DNA of 43,206 nt. Source: DATDDB01 sp035260545. Lineage in GTDB: Bacteria > Pseudomonadota > Gammaproteobacteria > Burkholderiales > Gallionellaceae. Below, piece by piece: positions 8,835 to 17,107 of this stretch; position 1 is the first letter of the stretch, and the number at the start of each line of letters is the position of its first letter. The stretch is taken from positions 1 to 43,206 of the forward strand of contig DATFUZ010000063.1 in the NCBI GenBank assembly GCA_035260545.1, given 5' to 3'. The notes beneath the pieces were generated by a model, which saw only the letters and a program-made list of their open reading frames with translations, had not been told where the DNA came from and ran no database searches. The position numbers and the translations under genes were made by a program.

Positions 8835-10874
8835 CTATGGGGCGTCGGCAATGCGGTCGACCAGCGGGTGCTCGCAATAGCCGCCAAACGGCAGTATGTA
8901 CTGGCAATCCGGATTGCTCACCATGCAGATGGCCGCGCCGGGCCCGGCCCTGAGTACGCGGCAGCGGCTGATGTCTCTTTTCGGGCCGTCGTCCGCAGAC
9001 TGGGCGTGCCGTTCAAATAGCTTGCGCTCCCCGTAGATCTGCATCCACGGCAAAGGGGCGGACAGCAGCTCGTCCACCTTTTTCGCGTGGAGCGGCCGTG
9101 AAAAGTAGTAGCCTTGCGCGATGTCGCATCCCAGCCGTCCCAGCAATACCAGTTGCGACAGGTCTTCGACCCCCTCGCCGACCACCTTCATGTTCAAGCT
9201 GTGCGCCATTGCAGTCACGGCGCGCACAATGGCCGCATCCGCCGAATCGGCATGCATCTGGTGCACGAAGGAACGGTCGATCTTGATTGCGTATACCGGA
9301 AACCACTTGAGGTAGGACAGACTGGAATAGCCCGTTCCAAAATCGTCGATGGAAATCCGCATCCCCATCTTGGCAAGCGCGCGTATGGTCGCCGCCGCCT
9401 CCTCCGGTCTCACCATGATGGCATTTTCGGTGATCTCAAGTTCCAGCCACGACGGATGACAACCTGTCTGTTCCAGAATCGCGGCGACGGTTTCCACAAA
9501 GTCGGTGCGCCAGAGCTGGCGCGCGGAAATATTCACAGCCACGATGAAGGGCGATTTGGCGCGCCCATTCCACTCAACCGCCTGTCTGCAGGCGGCCCCG
9601 AGCACCCAGGCGCCGATGGGGATAATCAGCCCGGTCTGCTCGGCCAGAGGCACAAACTCGGCCGGCGAAATGCGGCCCCCTCCTGCGTCCCACCGCAACA
9701 GCGCTTCCGCGCCGACAGGACGGCCGCTTGGAATGTCCACCTGTAACTGGTATTCGAGCCGGAATTCGCCGCCCTCCAGCGCACGACGCAGCCTGGTCTC
9801 CATGGCGATGACCGAGGTCGTGCGCATGTCCATGGCGGGCTGAAAGAAACAATATGCGGTTCCGCCTTCCTCCTTCGCGCGCAGCATGGCCGCGTCGGCA
9901 TTTTTCAGAAGGTCGTCCCTGGTCTGTCCATCCCCAGGGTAAACGGCAATACCCATGCTGCCAGAGACCCGCAATTCCTGTCCGCCCGCCGCAATCGGAG
10001 AGGCGATCGCCTGCAGCAATTGCCCTGCCCTCTCGGCCACCTCCGCCGCTGCGCCGGGACACGGCAGCATCGCGACGAATTCGTCGTCCCCCAGCCGGGC
10101 GAGGGTGTCTCCCTCGCGCAGGAGCCCGCCCAGCCTGGCTGCCACGGCCACGATGACCTCATCGCCGACCGCGTGCCCCAGCGAGTCGTTGACATTACGG
10201 AACCGGTCAAGATCGATCAGGAATATCGCGACCCCCTCCCCGCTGCGATGCGCCTGAAGCAACGCCTGCTCGATCCGGTCGTTCAGGAGATTGCGGTTCG
10301 GCAGACCAGTCAGCACGTCATGATTGGCCATGAAGGTCAGTTCCTGCTGCGTGCGGTGGAAATAGGTATCCAGCGCAAGCCCGAGATCCAGAAAGACAAC
10401 CTTGATCAGCGCCTCCAGCGAGGAGGCGAATTTTTCCTTGTCCATGCCAGGCATGTCGTTCAGCGTGGCAAGAAAGAACGACAGATATTTGCGATACGCG
10501 CCGATATACCACTGGGTTTCCAGTCCGGCCCGCTGATGCGCCATGCCGACCCGCAGGCGGTCGAGAATGTAGTCGTCGCCATAGTCGCCCGCGGTAAGGC
10601 GCCGGAAGTAACGCGCCTGCGAGTGCTTGAGCCGTTCCAGAGCGCCCTGGTCGGGAATGAACCGCTGCAGTTGCGGAAATCGGAGCAAGTGCGCGTAGAA
10701 CAGTTCCACCAATACCTCATCGACTCGCCGGCCCTCCATATACGCATGGAGCTCGCTCAATGCCTCACTGTCCGATTGCGTAAATTCGAGAAACGCCTTG
10801 CGCAATTCGACCGCATCCGGCGTCAGGCCGATTTCTTCCGCAACCCTCTCCAGTTCGCCTCTGTCGGTCTGCAT
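8835..10874 (-). CDS. Globin-coupled sensor GGDEF-EAL protein with Cys-rich C-terminal tail
   Basis: 679 residues. Residues about 1-170 resemble a globin-coupled sensor (as in DosC), with a candidate proximal histidine at H113 in RVGMAHQRAG and the helix QWYIGAYRKYLSFFL. The GGDEF domain (about 180-345) has a degenerate active-site motif GDDEF (262-266) but keeps the RxxD inhibitory site (253-256). The EAL domain (about 355-605) keeps its catalytic signatures: EALLRW (E390), N448, ELEITE, DDFGTGY (510-516), K531, E567 and Q587. It is therefore most likely a heme-regulated cyclic di-GMP phosphodiesterase. The tail 606-679 carries Cys638, 650, 657, 667 and His669. A run of nine G residues lies two bases before the ATG. 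It is convergent with the cysB-like gene. Confidence 0.9.
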   Translation of the reverse strand: MQTDRGELERVAEEIGLTPDAVELRKAFLEFTQSDSEALSELHAYMEGRRVDEVLVELFYAHLLRFPQLQRFIPDQGALERLKHSQARYFRRLTAGDYGDDYILDRLRVGMAHQRAGLETQWYIGAYRKYLSFFLATLNDMPGMDKEKFASSLEALIKVVFLDLGLALDTYFHRTQQELTFMANHDVLTGLPNRNLLNDRIEQALLQAHRSGEGVAIFLIDLDRFRNVNDSLGHAVGDEVIVAVAARLGGLLREGDTLARLGDDEFVAMLPCPGAAAEVAERAGQLLQAIASPIAAGGQELRVSGSMGIAVYPGDGQTRDDLLKNADAAMLRAKEEGGTAYCFFQPAMDMRTTSVIAMETRLRRALEGGEFRLEYQLQVDIPSGRPVGAEALLRWDAGGGRISPAEFVPLAEQTGLIIPIGAWVLGAACRQAVEWNGRAKSPFIVAVNISARQLWRTDFVETVAAILEQTGCHPSWLELEITENAIMVRPEEAAATIRALAKMGMRISIDDFGTGYSSLSYLKWFPVYAIKIDRSFVHQMHADSADAAIVRAVTAMAHSLNMKVVGEGVEDLSQLVLLGRLGCDIAQGYYFSRPLHAKKVDELLSAPLPWMQIYGERKLFERHAQSADDGPKRDISRCRVLRAGPGAAICMVSNPDCQYILPFGGYCEHPLVDRIADAP

Positions 10875-10876
10875 TA

Positions 10877-10885
10877 CCCCCCCCC
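10877..10885 (-). repeat. Homopolymeric G9 tract in the ribosome-binding region of the GGDEF-EAL gene
   Basis: Nine consecutive C on the + strand (G on the coding strand) end two bases before the ATG at 10872-10874. It is the only G-rich element in the leader and so may act as the ribosome-binding sequence. Tracts of this length can slip during replication and alter initiation efficiency. Confidence 0.75.
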
Positions 10886-10928
10886 AATTACGTCAGGCCA
10901 AGAAATTGTCGAGCACCCTGCCGCGAAC

Positions 10929-10943
10929 TATGCAATTTGCATA
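10929..10943. promoter_or_regulatory. Perfect 15-bp palindrome (7-1-7), candidate operator
   Basis: TATGCAA, one T, TTGCATA. It overlaps the predicted -35 box of the XRE gene and lies 55 bp upstream of the GGDEF-EAL start on the other strand. Size and symmetry suit a dimeric helix-turn-helix protein. Which protein binds is not shown by the sequence. Confidence 0.5.
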
Positions 10944-10966
10944 TTTCCCCTTAAATCTCATATAGT
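10937..10966 (+). promoter_or_regulatory. Predicted promoter of the XRE-family gene
   Basis: TTGCAT at 10937-10942 and TATAGT at 10961-10966 with an 18-base spacer. The expected start of transcription would be near 10973, giving a leader of about 64 bases that contains the second palindrome. Confidence 0.45.
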
Positions 10967-10985
10967 TGGCGGACACAACGCCATA

Positions 10986-11000
10986 CTAAGGATTCCTTAG
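10986..11000. promoter_or_regulatory. Second perfect 15-bp palindrome (7-1-7), candidate operator
   Basis: CTAAGGA, one T, TCCTTAG, centred 57 bp from the first palindrome and 37 bp before the ATG of the XRE gene. The position, just downstream of the predicted transcription start, is typical of an autorepression site. The arm sequence differs from the first palindrome, so two different proteins may be involved. Confidence 0.5.
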
Positions 11001-11036
11001 TCCACGGTCAATAAAATACCAACAACATCACGGGAT

Positions 11037-11390
11037 ATGACCTCTTCCACCCATACTCTTCCGTTGCTTGCGCGCCGCCTGAAGGCAATTCGCAAGCACG
11101 CCGGACTCTCCCAAATGGAGTTGGGAGTGCGTGCGGGCATAGACGAATCCACCGCTTCGGCAAGGATTAATCAGTATGAAAGAGGCAAGCACACGCCGGA
11201 CTTTCTGACGGTGTGCAACTTGGCACGCGTGCTGTGCGTAGATGCGGCCTATTTTTACGCGGAAGATGACTCGCTCGCCGACTTGAGCGCCTTGTACATC
11301 CGGCTGTCTGCAGATGAGCAGAGGGTGGTGATGGAGTTCGCGGCGCTGCTTGCGAGCCGCACCCTTACGGCCTTGGACACGACATGGTGA
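11037..11390 (+). CDS. XRE-family helix-turn-helix transcriptional regulator
   Basis: 117 residues. Residues about 8-65 form a Cro/C1-type helix-turn-helix (LARRLKAIRKHAGLSQMELG, then INQYERGKHTPDFLTVCNLA). The remaining 45 residues are a short helical tail (SADEQRVVMEFAALLA), perhaps for dimerisation. It is divergent from the globin GGDEF-EAL gene, and two perfect palindromes occupy the shared intergenic region, so autoregulation or control of the neighbour is plausible. No phage genes surround it. The Shine-Dalgarno is weak (GGGAT). Its target cannot be named. Confidence 0.85.
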   Translation: MTSSTHTLPLLARRLKAIRKHAGLSQMELGVRAGIDESTASARINQYERGKHTPDFLTVCNLARVLCVDAAYFYAEDDSLADLSALYIRLSADEQRVVMEFAALLASRTLTALDTTW

Positions 11391-11492
11391 GGCACCCTAT
11401 GCGAAGCGCCGTGAAATGGCCCTGGCCAGATTCGCGCCCGCCCCCCTCCGCGCTCGCCACGGAAGGCACCAGTCACGTAGATAACGACGCCC

Positions 11493-13034
11493 CTACAGGG
11501 CGCCGCGTCGCGAGAAATAGCGCAGGCGGAAGCCGAATGCGAACAACACAGCAAAATACACGGCCGCACCGCCCGCGACCATGGCCGCGAGACGCAGGGC
11601 GCGCGGCCAGCCATGGGCATGGAGCCAGTACTGCACGTCGCCCATCGCAAACCACAGGCCCGCACCCAGCACCAGCAGCGCCACAGCCAGTTTGGCAAAG
11701 AAGGCGGCCCAGCCCGGCTCGGGGCGATAGATGCCGCGCTTTTTCAGGAAATAGAAGAGAATGCCGGAGTTGGCGCAAGCCCCCAGGCCGATGGCCAGCG
11801 CAAGCCCGGCGTGGCCCAGGTGCAGCTTGGCGACGAACAGCCAGTTCATCGCCTGCGTCGCCAGCAGCGTCATGATGCCTATCTTCACCGGGGTGCGGAT
11901 GTCCTGCCGCGCATAGAAACCGGGGGCCAGGATCTTGACCATGATGATGCCGATCAGGCCCACGGCGTAGCCGAACAGGGCATCGCGCGTCATCAGCACG
12001 TCATGCGCGTTGAACGCCCCGCGCTGGAACAGCGTTGCGATCAGCGGCACGCCGATCTCGCCCAGCGCCAGCGCAGCCGGCAGGGCAAGCAGGAAGGTCA
12101 GGCGCAGCCCCCAGTCGAGCAGCCTGGAATACTCTTCCGGGTTGTCGTCCGCGTAATGCTTGGAAAGCGATGGCAGCAATATGGTGCCCAGCGCCACGCC
12201 CAGCATGCCGGAGGGAAACTCCATCAGGCGATCGGCGGCATACAGCCAGGAAACGCTGCCTGCCGCCAGGAAGGTGGCGATGATGGTGTTGATGATGAGG
12301 CTGAGCTGGCCGACCGACACGCCAAACACCGCCGGGCCCATCTGTCGAATGATGCGCCAGACGCCCGCATCCTTGAAGTTCAACCTCCACTGCGGCAGCA
12401 TGCCGATCTGTTTCAGGAACGGCACCTGGAAGGCGAGTTGCACCACCCCTGCAACGAACACTGCGCCACCCAGGGCCATGATGGGCCGGCTCAGGTGCGG
12501 CGCCACCCAGATGGTGGCCACGATAAAACAGATATTGAGCAGCACCGGCGCGACCGCCGGAACGGAGAACTTGCCATAGGTGTTGAGGATGCCGGCCGCC
12601 ACGGCCACCAGCGAAATGAAGAAAATGTAGGGGGCAGTAAACCGCAACAGGCTGACCGTGAGTTCGAATTTTCCCTGGTCGTGCGCGAAGCCGGGCGCGG
12701 TCAGATAGACAATGACCGGGGCGGCCAGCACACCGATCAGGGTGATGATGAACAGGATGACCGCCAGCAGGCTGACCACATGGTCCACCAGCAGCCGGGT
12801 TTCGTCATGCCCTTTTCTGTTCTTGTACTCACCCAGAATCGGCACGAAGGCCTGGGAAAACGCACCCTCCGCGAACAGGCGGCGCAGCAGGTTGGGTAGC
12901 CGGAACGCAACGAAGAAGGAGTCGGTCAGCCCGACGTCAAATGCGCGGAAGATCAGGATGTCGCGCACCAGGGCGAGGATGCGCGAAAGCAGCGTCAGGC
13001 TGCTGATGGCGGCGAGGGCTTTGAGCAGGTTCAT
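11493..13034 (-). CDS. murJ: Lipid II flippase MurJ
   Basis: A 513-residue polytopic inner-membrane protein of the MOP exporter superfamily that flips lipid II for peptidoglycan synthesis. It begins MNLLKALAAISSLTLLSR, as do characterised homologues, and has family blocks RLPNLLRRLFAEGAFSQAF, ADRLMEFPSGMLGVALGTI and APGFYARQDIRTPVKI. About 14 transmembrane helices are expected. The start at 13032-13034 is chosen by family agreement; no good Shine-Dalgarno precedes it, and an in-frame ATG at 13053-13055 is an alternative. It is divergent from the diguanylate cyclase gene. Confidence 0.96.
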   Translation of the reverse strand: MNLLKALAAISSLTLLSRILALVRDILIFRAFDVGLTDSFFVAFRLPNLLRRLFAEGAFSQAFVPILGEYKNRKGHDETRLLVDHVVSLLAVILFIITLIGVLAAPVIVYLTAPGFAHDQGKFELTVSLLRFTAPYIFFISLVAVAAGILNTYGKFSVPAVAPVLLNICFIVATIWVAPHLSRPIMALGGAVFVAGVVQLAFQVPFLKQIGMLPQWRLNFKDAGVWRIIRQMGPAVFGVSVGQLSLIINTIIATFLAAGSVSWLYAADRLMEFPSGMLGVALGTILLPSLSKHYADDNPEEYSRLLDWGLRLTFLLALPAALALGEIGVPLIATLFQRGAFNAHDVLMTRDALFGYAVGLIGIIMVKILAPGFYARQDIRTPVKIGIMTLLATQAMNWLFVAKLHLGHAGLALAIGLGACANSGILFYFLKKRGIYRPEPGWAAFFAKLAVALLVLGAGLWFAMGDVQYWLHAHGWPRALRLAAMVAGGAAVYFAVLFAFGFRLRYFSRRGAL

Positions 13035-13193
13035 ATCAGAGGAGGATGATACCATCGCGCCGCCCGCTTTCCCCGGACAAACCAACAAGATGCCGGATTG
13101 GCATATCCGCAACAGCAGCCGCATGCCGAATTGCACCCGCCGGGATCGCGGCGTAACATGCGGCACACGGGAAACAAGGTAAGGTTTTTTGCG

Positions 13194-14348
13194 ATGGAAA
13201 ACCAGCACGCCCGGGAAACCGCCGCGACTGAACCGGAAGACCGCAACCCGGCCGCCAGCTTGATTGGTCAGGAGGTCGATGCGGACCGGTTGCGGCTGCT
13301 GATCAAGCAGTCGTACCCCGGTGCCTATTTCGGTTTCGCCATGGGCGCGATCTGGTCCTGGGTGATCATCGATTATGCCAGCACGCACAGCGTGCTGCTC
13401 TGGCTGGGCATCCTTCTGCTGACGACTCTGGCACGGCTCGGCCTGGCCCGGCTTTACTTCCGCCCAAGTGCCGACGCACAGCAGGTCAGGAGGCGGGCGC
13501 GCCCCTACCTGGCTTCGCTTTACGCCTCGGCATTAATTTGGGGCGCCGGCACGGTGCTCATCATGCCGAATGCGCTGCCCGCCCACACGATTACCCTGTG
13601 CGTGCTGACCGGACTGGCAGGCGCCATTCTCGCAAGCTACTCCGCCTACCGTCCAGCCGCGGTCGGCTCCATGCTGATGATCATGCTGCCCATCACGCTA
13701 TGGCTCTACTCCCGGCAGGATAAACTCCATGTCAGCCTCGCCATCGGCGCCACGATCTTCATCTACGTCACGCTGCGCGGCGCAAAGATCCTGTCGCACG
13801 CGCTGATGCTCAACCTGCTGATGGGCCACGAGTTGAAACAGGCGCACGAAGTAGCTGACCGGCAGGCAAAGACGGACGCGCTCACCGGCATCAATAATCG
13901 CCGCGCCTTTTTCGAACTGGGCGAACAGATTGCCAGCTATTGCGAGCGCAACGCGCTGCCGCTCAGCGCCATCATGCTCGACGTCGACCACTTCAAGCGC
14001 ATTAACGACACAAAAGGCCACCACTTCGGCGACCTTACCTTGCGCCAGATCGGCGCTTTGCTGGCGCGCGAATTTCGCAAATCCGACCTGGTAGGCCGTT
14101 TGGGAGGGGAGGAATTCGCTGTCCTACTGCCGGACACCGCACTGGAACATGCGCATGCGCTGGCGGAAAAACTGCGTGCCGTGATCGCCGCAACTCCCAT
14201 CGCATTGGGGGACCAGCAACTCCAGGTAACCGCCAGCCTGGGTGTCGCCGTCGGCGAGTATCGCCTGGAGTCTCTGCTGCCCAAGGCGGATGCGGCGATG
14301 TATCAGGCCAAAACCCTGGGCAGGAACCAGACGGTGAGCGCGAACTGA
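13194..14348 (+). CDS. Membrane-anchored diguanylate cyclase (GGDEF)
   Basis: 384 residues from the ATG at 13194 (AAGG 11 bases upstream). After a polar N-terminus of about 40 residues there are about six hydrophobic segments (roughly residues 43-200), with no recognised periplasmic ligand domain, then a GGDEF domain. The active-site motif is intact as GGEEF (about residues 304-308), and an RxxD inhibitory site (RKSD) lies exactly five residues before it, so the enzyme should make cyclic di-GMP with product feedback. The signal sensed by the membrane part is unknown. It lies between murJ and rpsT. Confidence 0.92.
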   Translation: MENQHARETAATEPEDRNPAASLIGQEVDADRLRLLIKQSYPGAYFGFAMGAIWSWVIIDYASTHSVLLWLGILLLTTLARLGLARLYFRPSADAQQVRRRARPYLASLYASALIWGAGTVLIMPNALPAHTITLCVLTGLAGAILASYSAYRPAAVGSMLMIMLPITLWLYSRQDKLHVSLAIGATIFIYVTLRGAKILSHALMLNLLMGHELKQAHEVADRQAKTDALTGINNRRAFFELGEQIASYCERNALPLSAIMLDVDHFKRINDTKGHHFGDLTLRQIGALLAREFRKSDLVGRLGGEEFAVLLPDTALEHAHALAEKLRAVIAATPIALGDQQLQVTASLGVAVGEYRLESLLPKADAAMYQAKTLGRNQTVSAN

Positions 14349-14462
14349 CCGCTGCGGCGCCCAGAATGCACGCTGGCAGCCTTTATTTTCATCGCGTTAC
14401 GAATTCGCCCGGGTGTTTTCGAGTGCATTATCCCCGTGCACGCACCGATCCTCAAATTGAGG

Positions 14463-14491
14463 TTGCCAAACCCGCCGCGCATGCCTATAAT
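14463..14491 (+). promoter_or_regulatory. Predicted sigma70 promoter of rpsT
   Basis: TTGCCA at 14463-14468 and a consensus TATAAT at 14486-14491 with the ideal 17-base spacer. The rpsT ATG is 37 bases downstream of the -10 box. Confidence 0.8.
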
Positions 14492-14528
14492 GCCCCCCTT
14501 TTAAAGCAAGCGAATTCAAGGAGTTTTC

Positions 14529-14792
14529 ATGGCAAACAGCGCACAGGCAAGAAAGCGCGCAAGACAGGCTGACAAGCAGCGGGCGCACAACGCAAGCCTG
14601 CGTTCCGAACTGCGCACCGCTATCAAGCGCGTAGCAAAGGCGGTCAACGCGGGCGACAAGGACGCCGCCAAGGCCGCGTTCAGCGAATCGACCAGCACCA
14701 TCGATTCCATCGCCGACAAGAAGATCATCCACAAGAACAAGGCAGCGCGCCACAAGAGCCGCCTGTCCGCCGCCATCAAGGCCATGGCCTGA
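14529..14792 (+). CDS. rpsT: 30S ribosomal protein S20
   Basis: 87 residues, basic and helical, beginning MANSAQARKRARQADKQRAH, with the family segment NKAARHKSRLSAAIKAMA at the end. S20 binds 16S rRNA early in 30S assembly. AAGGAG lies seven bases before the ATG. It has its own consensus promoter and a strong intrinsic terminator, so it is a single-gene transcript. Confidence 0.98.
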   Translation: MANSAQARKRARQADKQRAHNASLRSELRTAIKRVAKAVNAGDKDAAKAAFSESTSTIDSIADKKIIHKNKAARHKSRLSAAIKAMA

Positions 14793-14811
14793 GCCTGACG
14801 CGATGCAATGC

Positions 14812-14838
14812 AAAAGGCCGACCGGAGTCGGCCTTTTT
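14812..14838 (+). terminator. Rho-independent terminator of rpsT
   Basis: Stem GGCCGAC / GTCGGCC with a CGGA loop, preceded by four A and followed by five T. It ends the rpsT transcript 20 bases after the stop codon. Confidence 0.92.
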
Positions 14839-14930
14839 CGTTTGAGCAGTGTGTAGAGTGTAATAAGTTGGCCGGATTTGCCGCACCGCATTATTCGGGG
14901 CGGAGGCCGGATATGAGGGGGACGCCCATA

Positions 14931-16112
14931 ATGTCGCACTTGATGAACACCTATGCCCGCCAGCCGGTCGCCTTTACCCATGGAGAAGGCGCATGGTTGT
15001 GGGACAGTCAGGGCAAGCGCTATCTGGATGCGCTCGCTGGCATCGCCGTGAACACGCTGGGTCACGCCCACGCGCGCTATACGGCCGCCCTGAATGCACA
15101 GATCGGCAAGCTGATCCACGTTTCCAATATCTACCAGACGCCTGAAGCCGAGCGCCTGGCTGACAAGCTGTGCGCCCTGTCCGGCATGGACGAAGTGTTC
15201 ATGTGCAATTCGGGCTGCGAGGCAAACGAAGCCGCCATCAAGCTGGCCCGCATGTATGGGCACCGCAAGGGCGTCGAAGCCCCCAATATCATCGTGATGG
15301 AAAAGGCTTTCCATGGCCGCACCCTCGCGACACTTTCCGCGACCGGCAACCGCAAGGTGCAGGCCGGCTTCGAGCCGCTGGTCCCGGGCTTTGTCCGGGT
15401 GCCCTACAACGACATCGATGCCGTACGCAAGGCAGCAGAGGCCAACCGCAACATCGTGGCGGTGCTGGTCGAACCGATCCAGGGCGAAGGCGGCATCCGC
15501 ACGCTGGACATTCACTACCTCGAACAACTGCGCCAAGTCTGCGACCAGCAGGAATGGCTGCTCATGCTGGACGAGGTGCAGTGCGGCATCGGCCGCACCG
15601 GCAAGTGGTTTTCCTTCCAGCACACCGGTATCCTTCCGGACGTAATGACCTTGGCGAAAGGCCTTGGCGCCGGCGTGCCGGTCGGGGCCTGCCTGGCGGC
15701 AGGGAAAGCTGCCGGCACCTTCCATCCCGGCAATCACGGCTCGACCTTTGGCGGCAACCCACTGGCCGCAACGGCCGCCGCGGCCACGCTCGAGATCATG
15801 GAACAGGACAAGCTGCTGGCGCATGCCGCGGCCATGGGCGAATTCCTGCTCGATGGCTTTGGGGAGCGCCTGGGGAATGTGGCCGGCGTTACCGAAATTC
15901 GCGGCCAGGGCCTGATGATAGGTATCGAACTGGGCAAACCCTGCGGCGAACTCGTAGCGCTGGCGCTGGACAAGGGCTTGCTGATCAATGTCACCGCGGA
16001 CAACGTGATCCGCCTGCTGCCTCCGCTGGTATTCACCCAGGACGAGGCGCAGCAGCTGCTGGACATACTCTGCCCGCTGGTGACCGAATTCCTGGAAAGG
16101 AGCGCTTCCTGA
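14931..16112 (+). CDS. argD: Acetylornithine aminotransferase ArgD (class III, PLP)
   Basis: 393 residues. It converts N-acetylglutamate semialdehyde to N-acetylornithine in arginine synthesis. Class III aminotransferase features: NSGCEANEAAIKLAR, AFHGRTLATLSATG, LLMLDEVQCGIGRTGK, and the PLP lysine in MTLAKGLGAGVPVGA. The start at 14931 (MSHLMNTYARQP) matches the family N-terminus; an in-frame ATG at 14913 has a better Shine-Dalgarno (GGAGG, six bases spacing) and would add six residues. It is first of argD-argF-argG. Confidence 0.94.
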   Translation: MSHLMNTYARQPVAFTHGEGAWLWDSQGKRYLDALAGIAVNTLGHAHARYTAALNAQIGKLIHVSNIYQTPEAERLADKLCALSGMDEVFMCNSGCEANEAAIKLARMYGHRKGVEAPNIIVMEKAFHGRTLATLSATGNRKVQAGFEPLVPGFVRVPYNDIDAVRKAAEANRNIVAVLVEPIQGEGGIRTLDIHYLEQLRQVCDQQEWLLMLDEVQCGIGRTGKWFSFQHTGILPDVMTLAKGLGAGVPVGACLAAGKAAGTFHPGNHGSTFGGNPLAATAAAATLEIMEQDKLLAHAAAMGEFLLDGFGERLGNVAGVTEIRGQGLMIGIELGKPCGELVALALDKGLLINVTADNVIRLLPPLVFTQDEAQQLLDILCPLVTEFLERSAS

Positions 16113-16114
16113 TC

Positions 16115-17059
16115 ATGAACGCGACGCCGGCCAAGCCGATGGCAACAAGGCATTTCCTCCAGTTCAAGGATCTCACGCGCGAAGAGCTCGAGCACGTGTT
16201 CAAGCGCACCGGGATCATCAAGCAGCGCTTCAAGGCCTACCAGCCCTACCATCCGCTGGCCGACCGGACGCTGGTAATGATCTTCGAAAAGAATTCCACG
16301 CGTACCCGCCTCTCCTTCGAGGCCGGAATGCAGCAACTGGGTGGCTCGGCCATCTATCTCAACACCCGCGATACCCAGCTCGGACGCGGCGAGCCCGTCG
16401 AGGACGCGGCACAGGTCATCTCGCGCATGAGCGACATCGTGATGATCCGCACCTTCGAACAGAGCATCATCGAGCGCTTCGCCGAGAATTCACGTGTGCC
16501 GGTGATCAACGGCCTGACCAACGAATATCACCCGTGCCAGATCCTGGCCGACATCTATACCTACATCGAACATCGCGGCTCGATCAAAGGCAAGACCGTG
16601 GCCTGGATCGGCGATTCGAACAACGTCTGCAATACCTGGCTGCAGGCGGCGGAAGTGTTCGACTTCAATGTGCATGTCTCCACCCCGCCCGGCTACGAAG
16701 TGGAGCCGGAGCGCGCCGGCCTGTTCGGGGAAGACCACTATGAAGAATTCGCCAACCCCATGGACGCAGCACGCAACGCCGACCTGATCACCACCGATGT
16801 CTGGACCTCGATGGGCTTCGAGCGCGAGAACGACGCGCGGCGCAAGGCCTTCGCCGACTGGATCGTGGACGCGGAGATGATGGCCGTGGCCAAGCCCGAC
16901 GCGCTGTTCATGCACTGCCTACCCGCACACCGGGGCGAGGAAGTGGATGCCGCCGTGATCGACGGCCCGCAGTCCGTGGTCTGGGACGAGGCCGAGAACC
17001 GGCTGCACGTGCAGAAGGCGCTGATGGAATACCTGCTGCTGGGCAAGGTGGAAAACTGA
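16115..17059 (+). CDS. argF: Ornithine carbamoyltransferase ArgF
   Basis: 314 residues. It forms citrulline from ornithine and carbamoyl phosphate. The carbamoyl phosphate motif is present as KNSTRTRLSFEAGMQQLG, the ornithine-site motif as MHCLPAHRGEEV near the end, and WIGDSNNVCNTWLQA marks the second domain. The ATG at 16115 lies 2 bp after the argD stop; AAAGGAG within the end of argD is the ribosome binding site, so translation is probably coupled. Confidence 0.97.
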   Translation: MNATPAKPMATRHFLQFKDLTREELEHVFKRTGIIKQRFKAYQPYHPLADRTLVMIFEKNSTRTRLSFEAGMQQLGGSAIYLNTRDTQLGRGEPVEDAAQVISRMSDIVMIRTFEQSIIERFAENSRVPVINGLTNEYHPCQILADIYTYIEHRGSIKGKTVAWIGDSNNVCNTWLQAAEVFDFNVHVSTPPGYEVEPERAGLFGEDHYEEFANPMDAARNADLITTDVWTSMGFERENDARRKAFADWIVDAEMMAVAKPDALFMHCLPAHRGEEVDAAVIDGPQSVVWDEAENRLHVQKALMEYLLLGKVEN

Positions 17060-17107
17060 ACACCCGGCATCACTGCCCGACTTTGAGTTCATTTTAGAAA
17101 GCGAATC

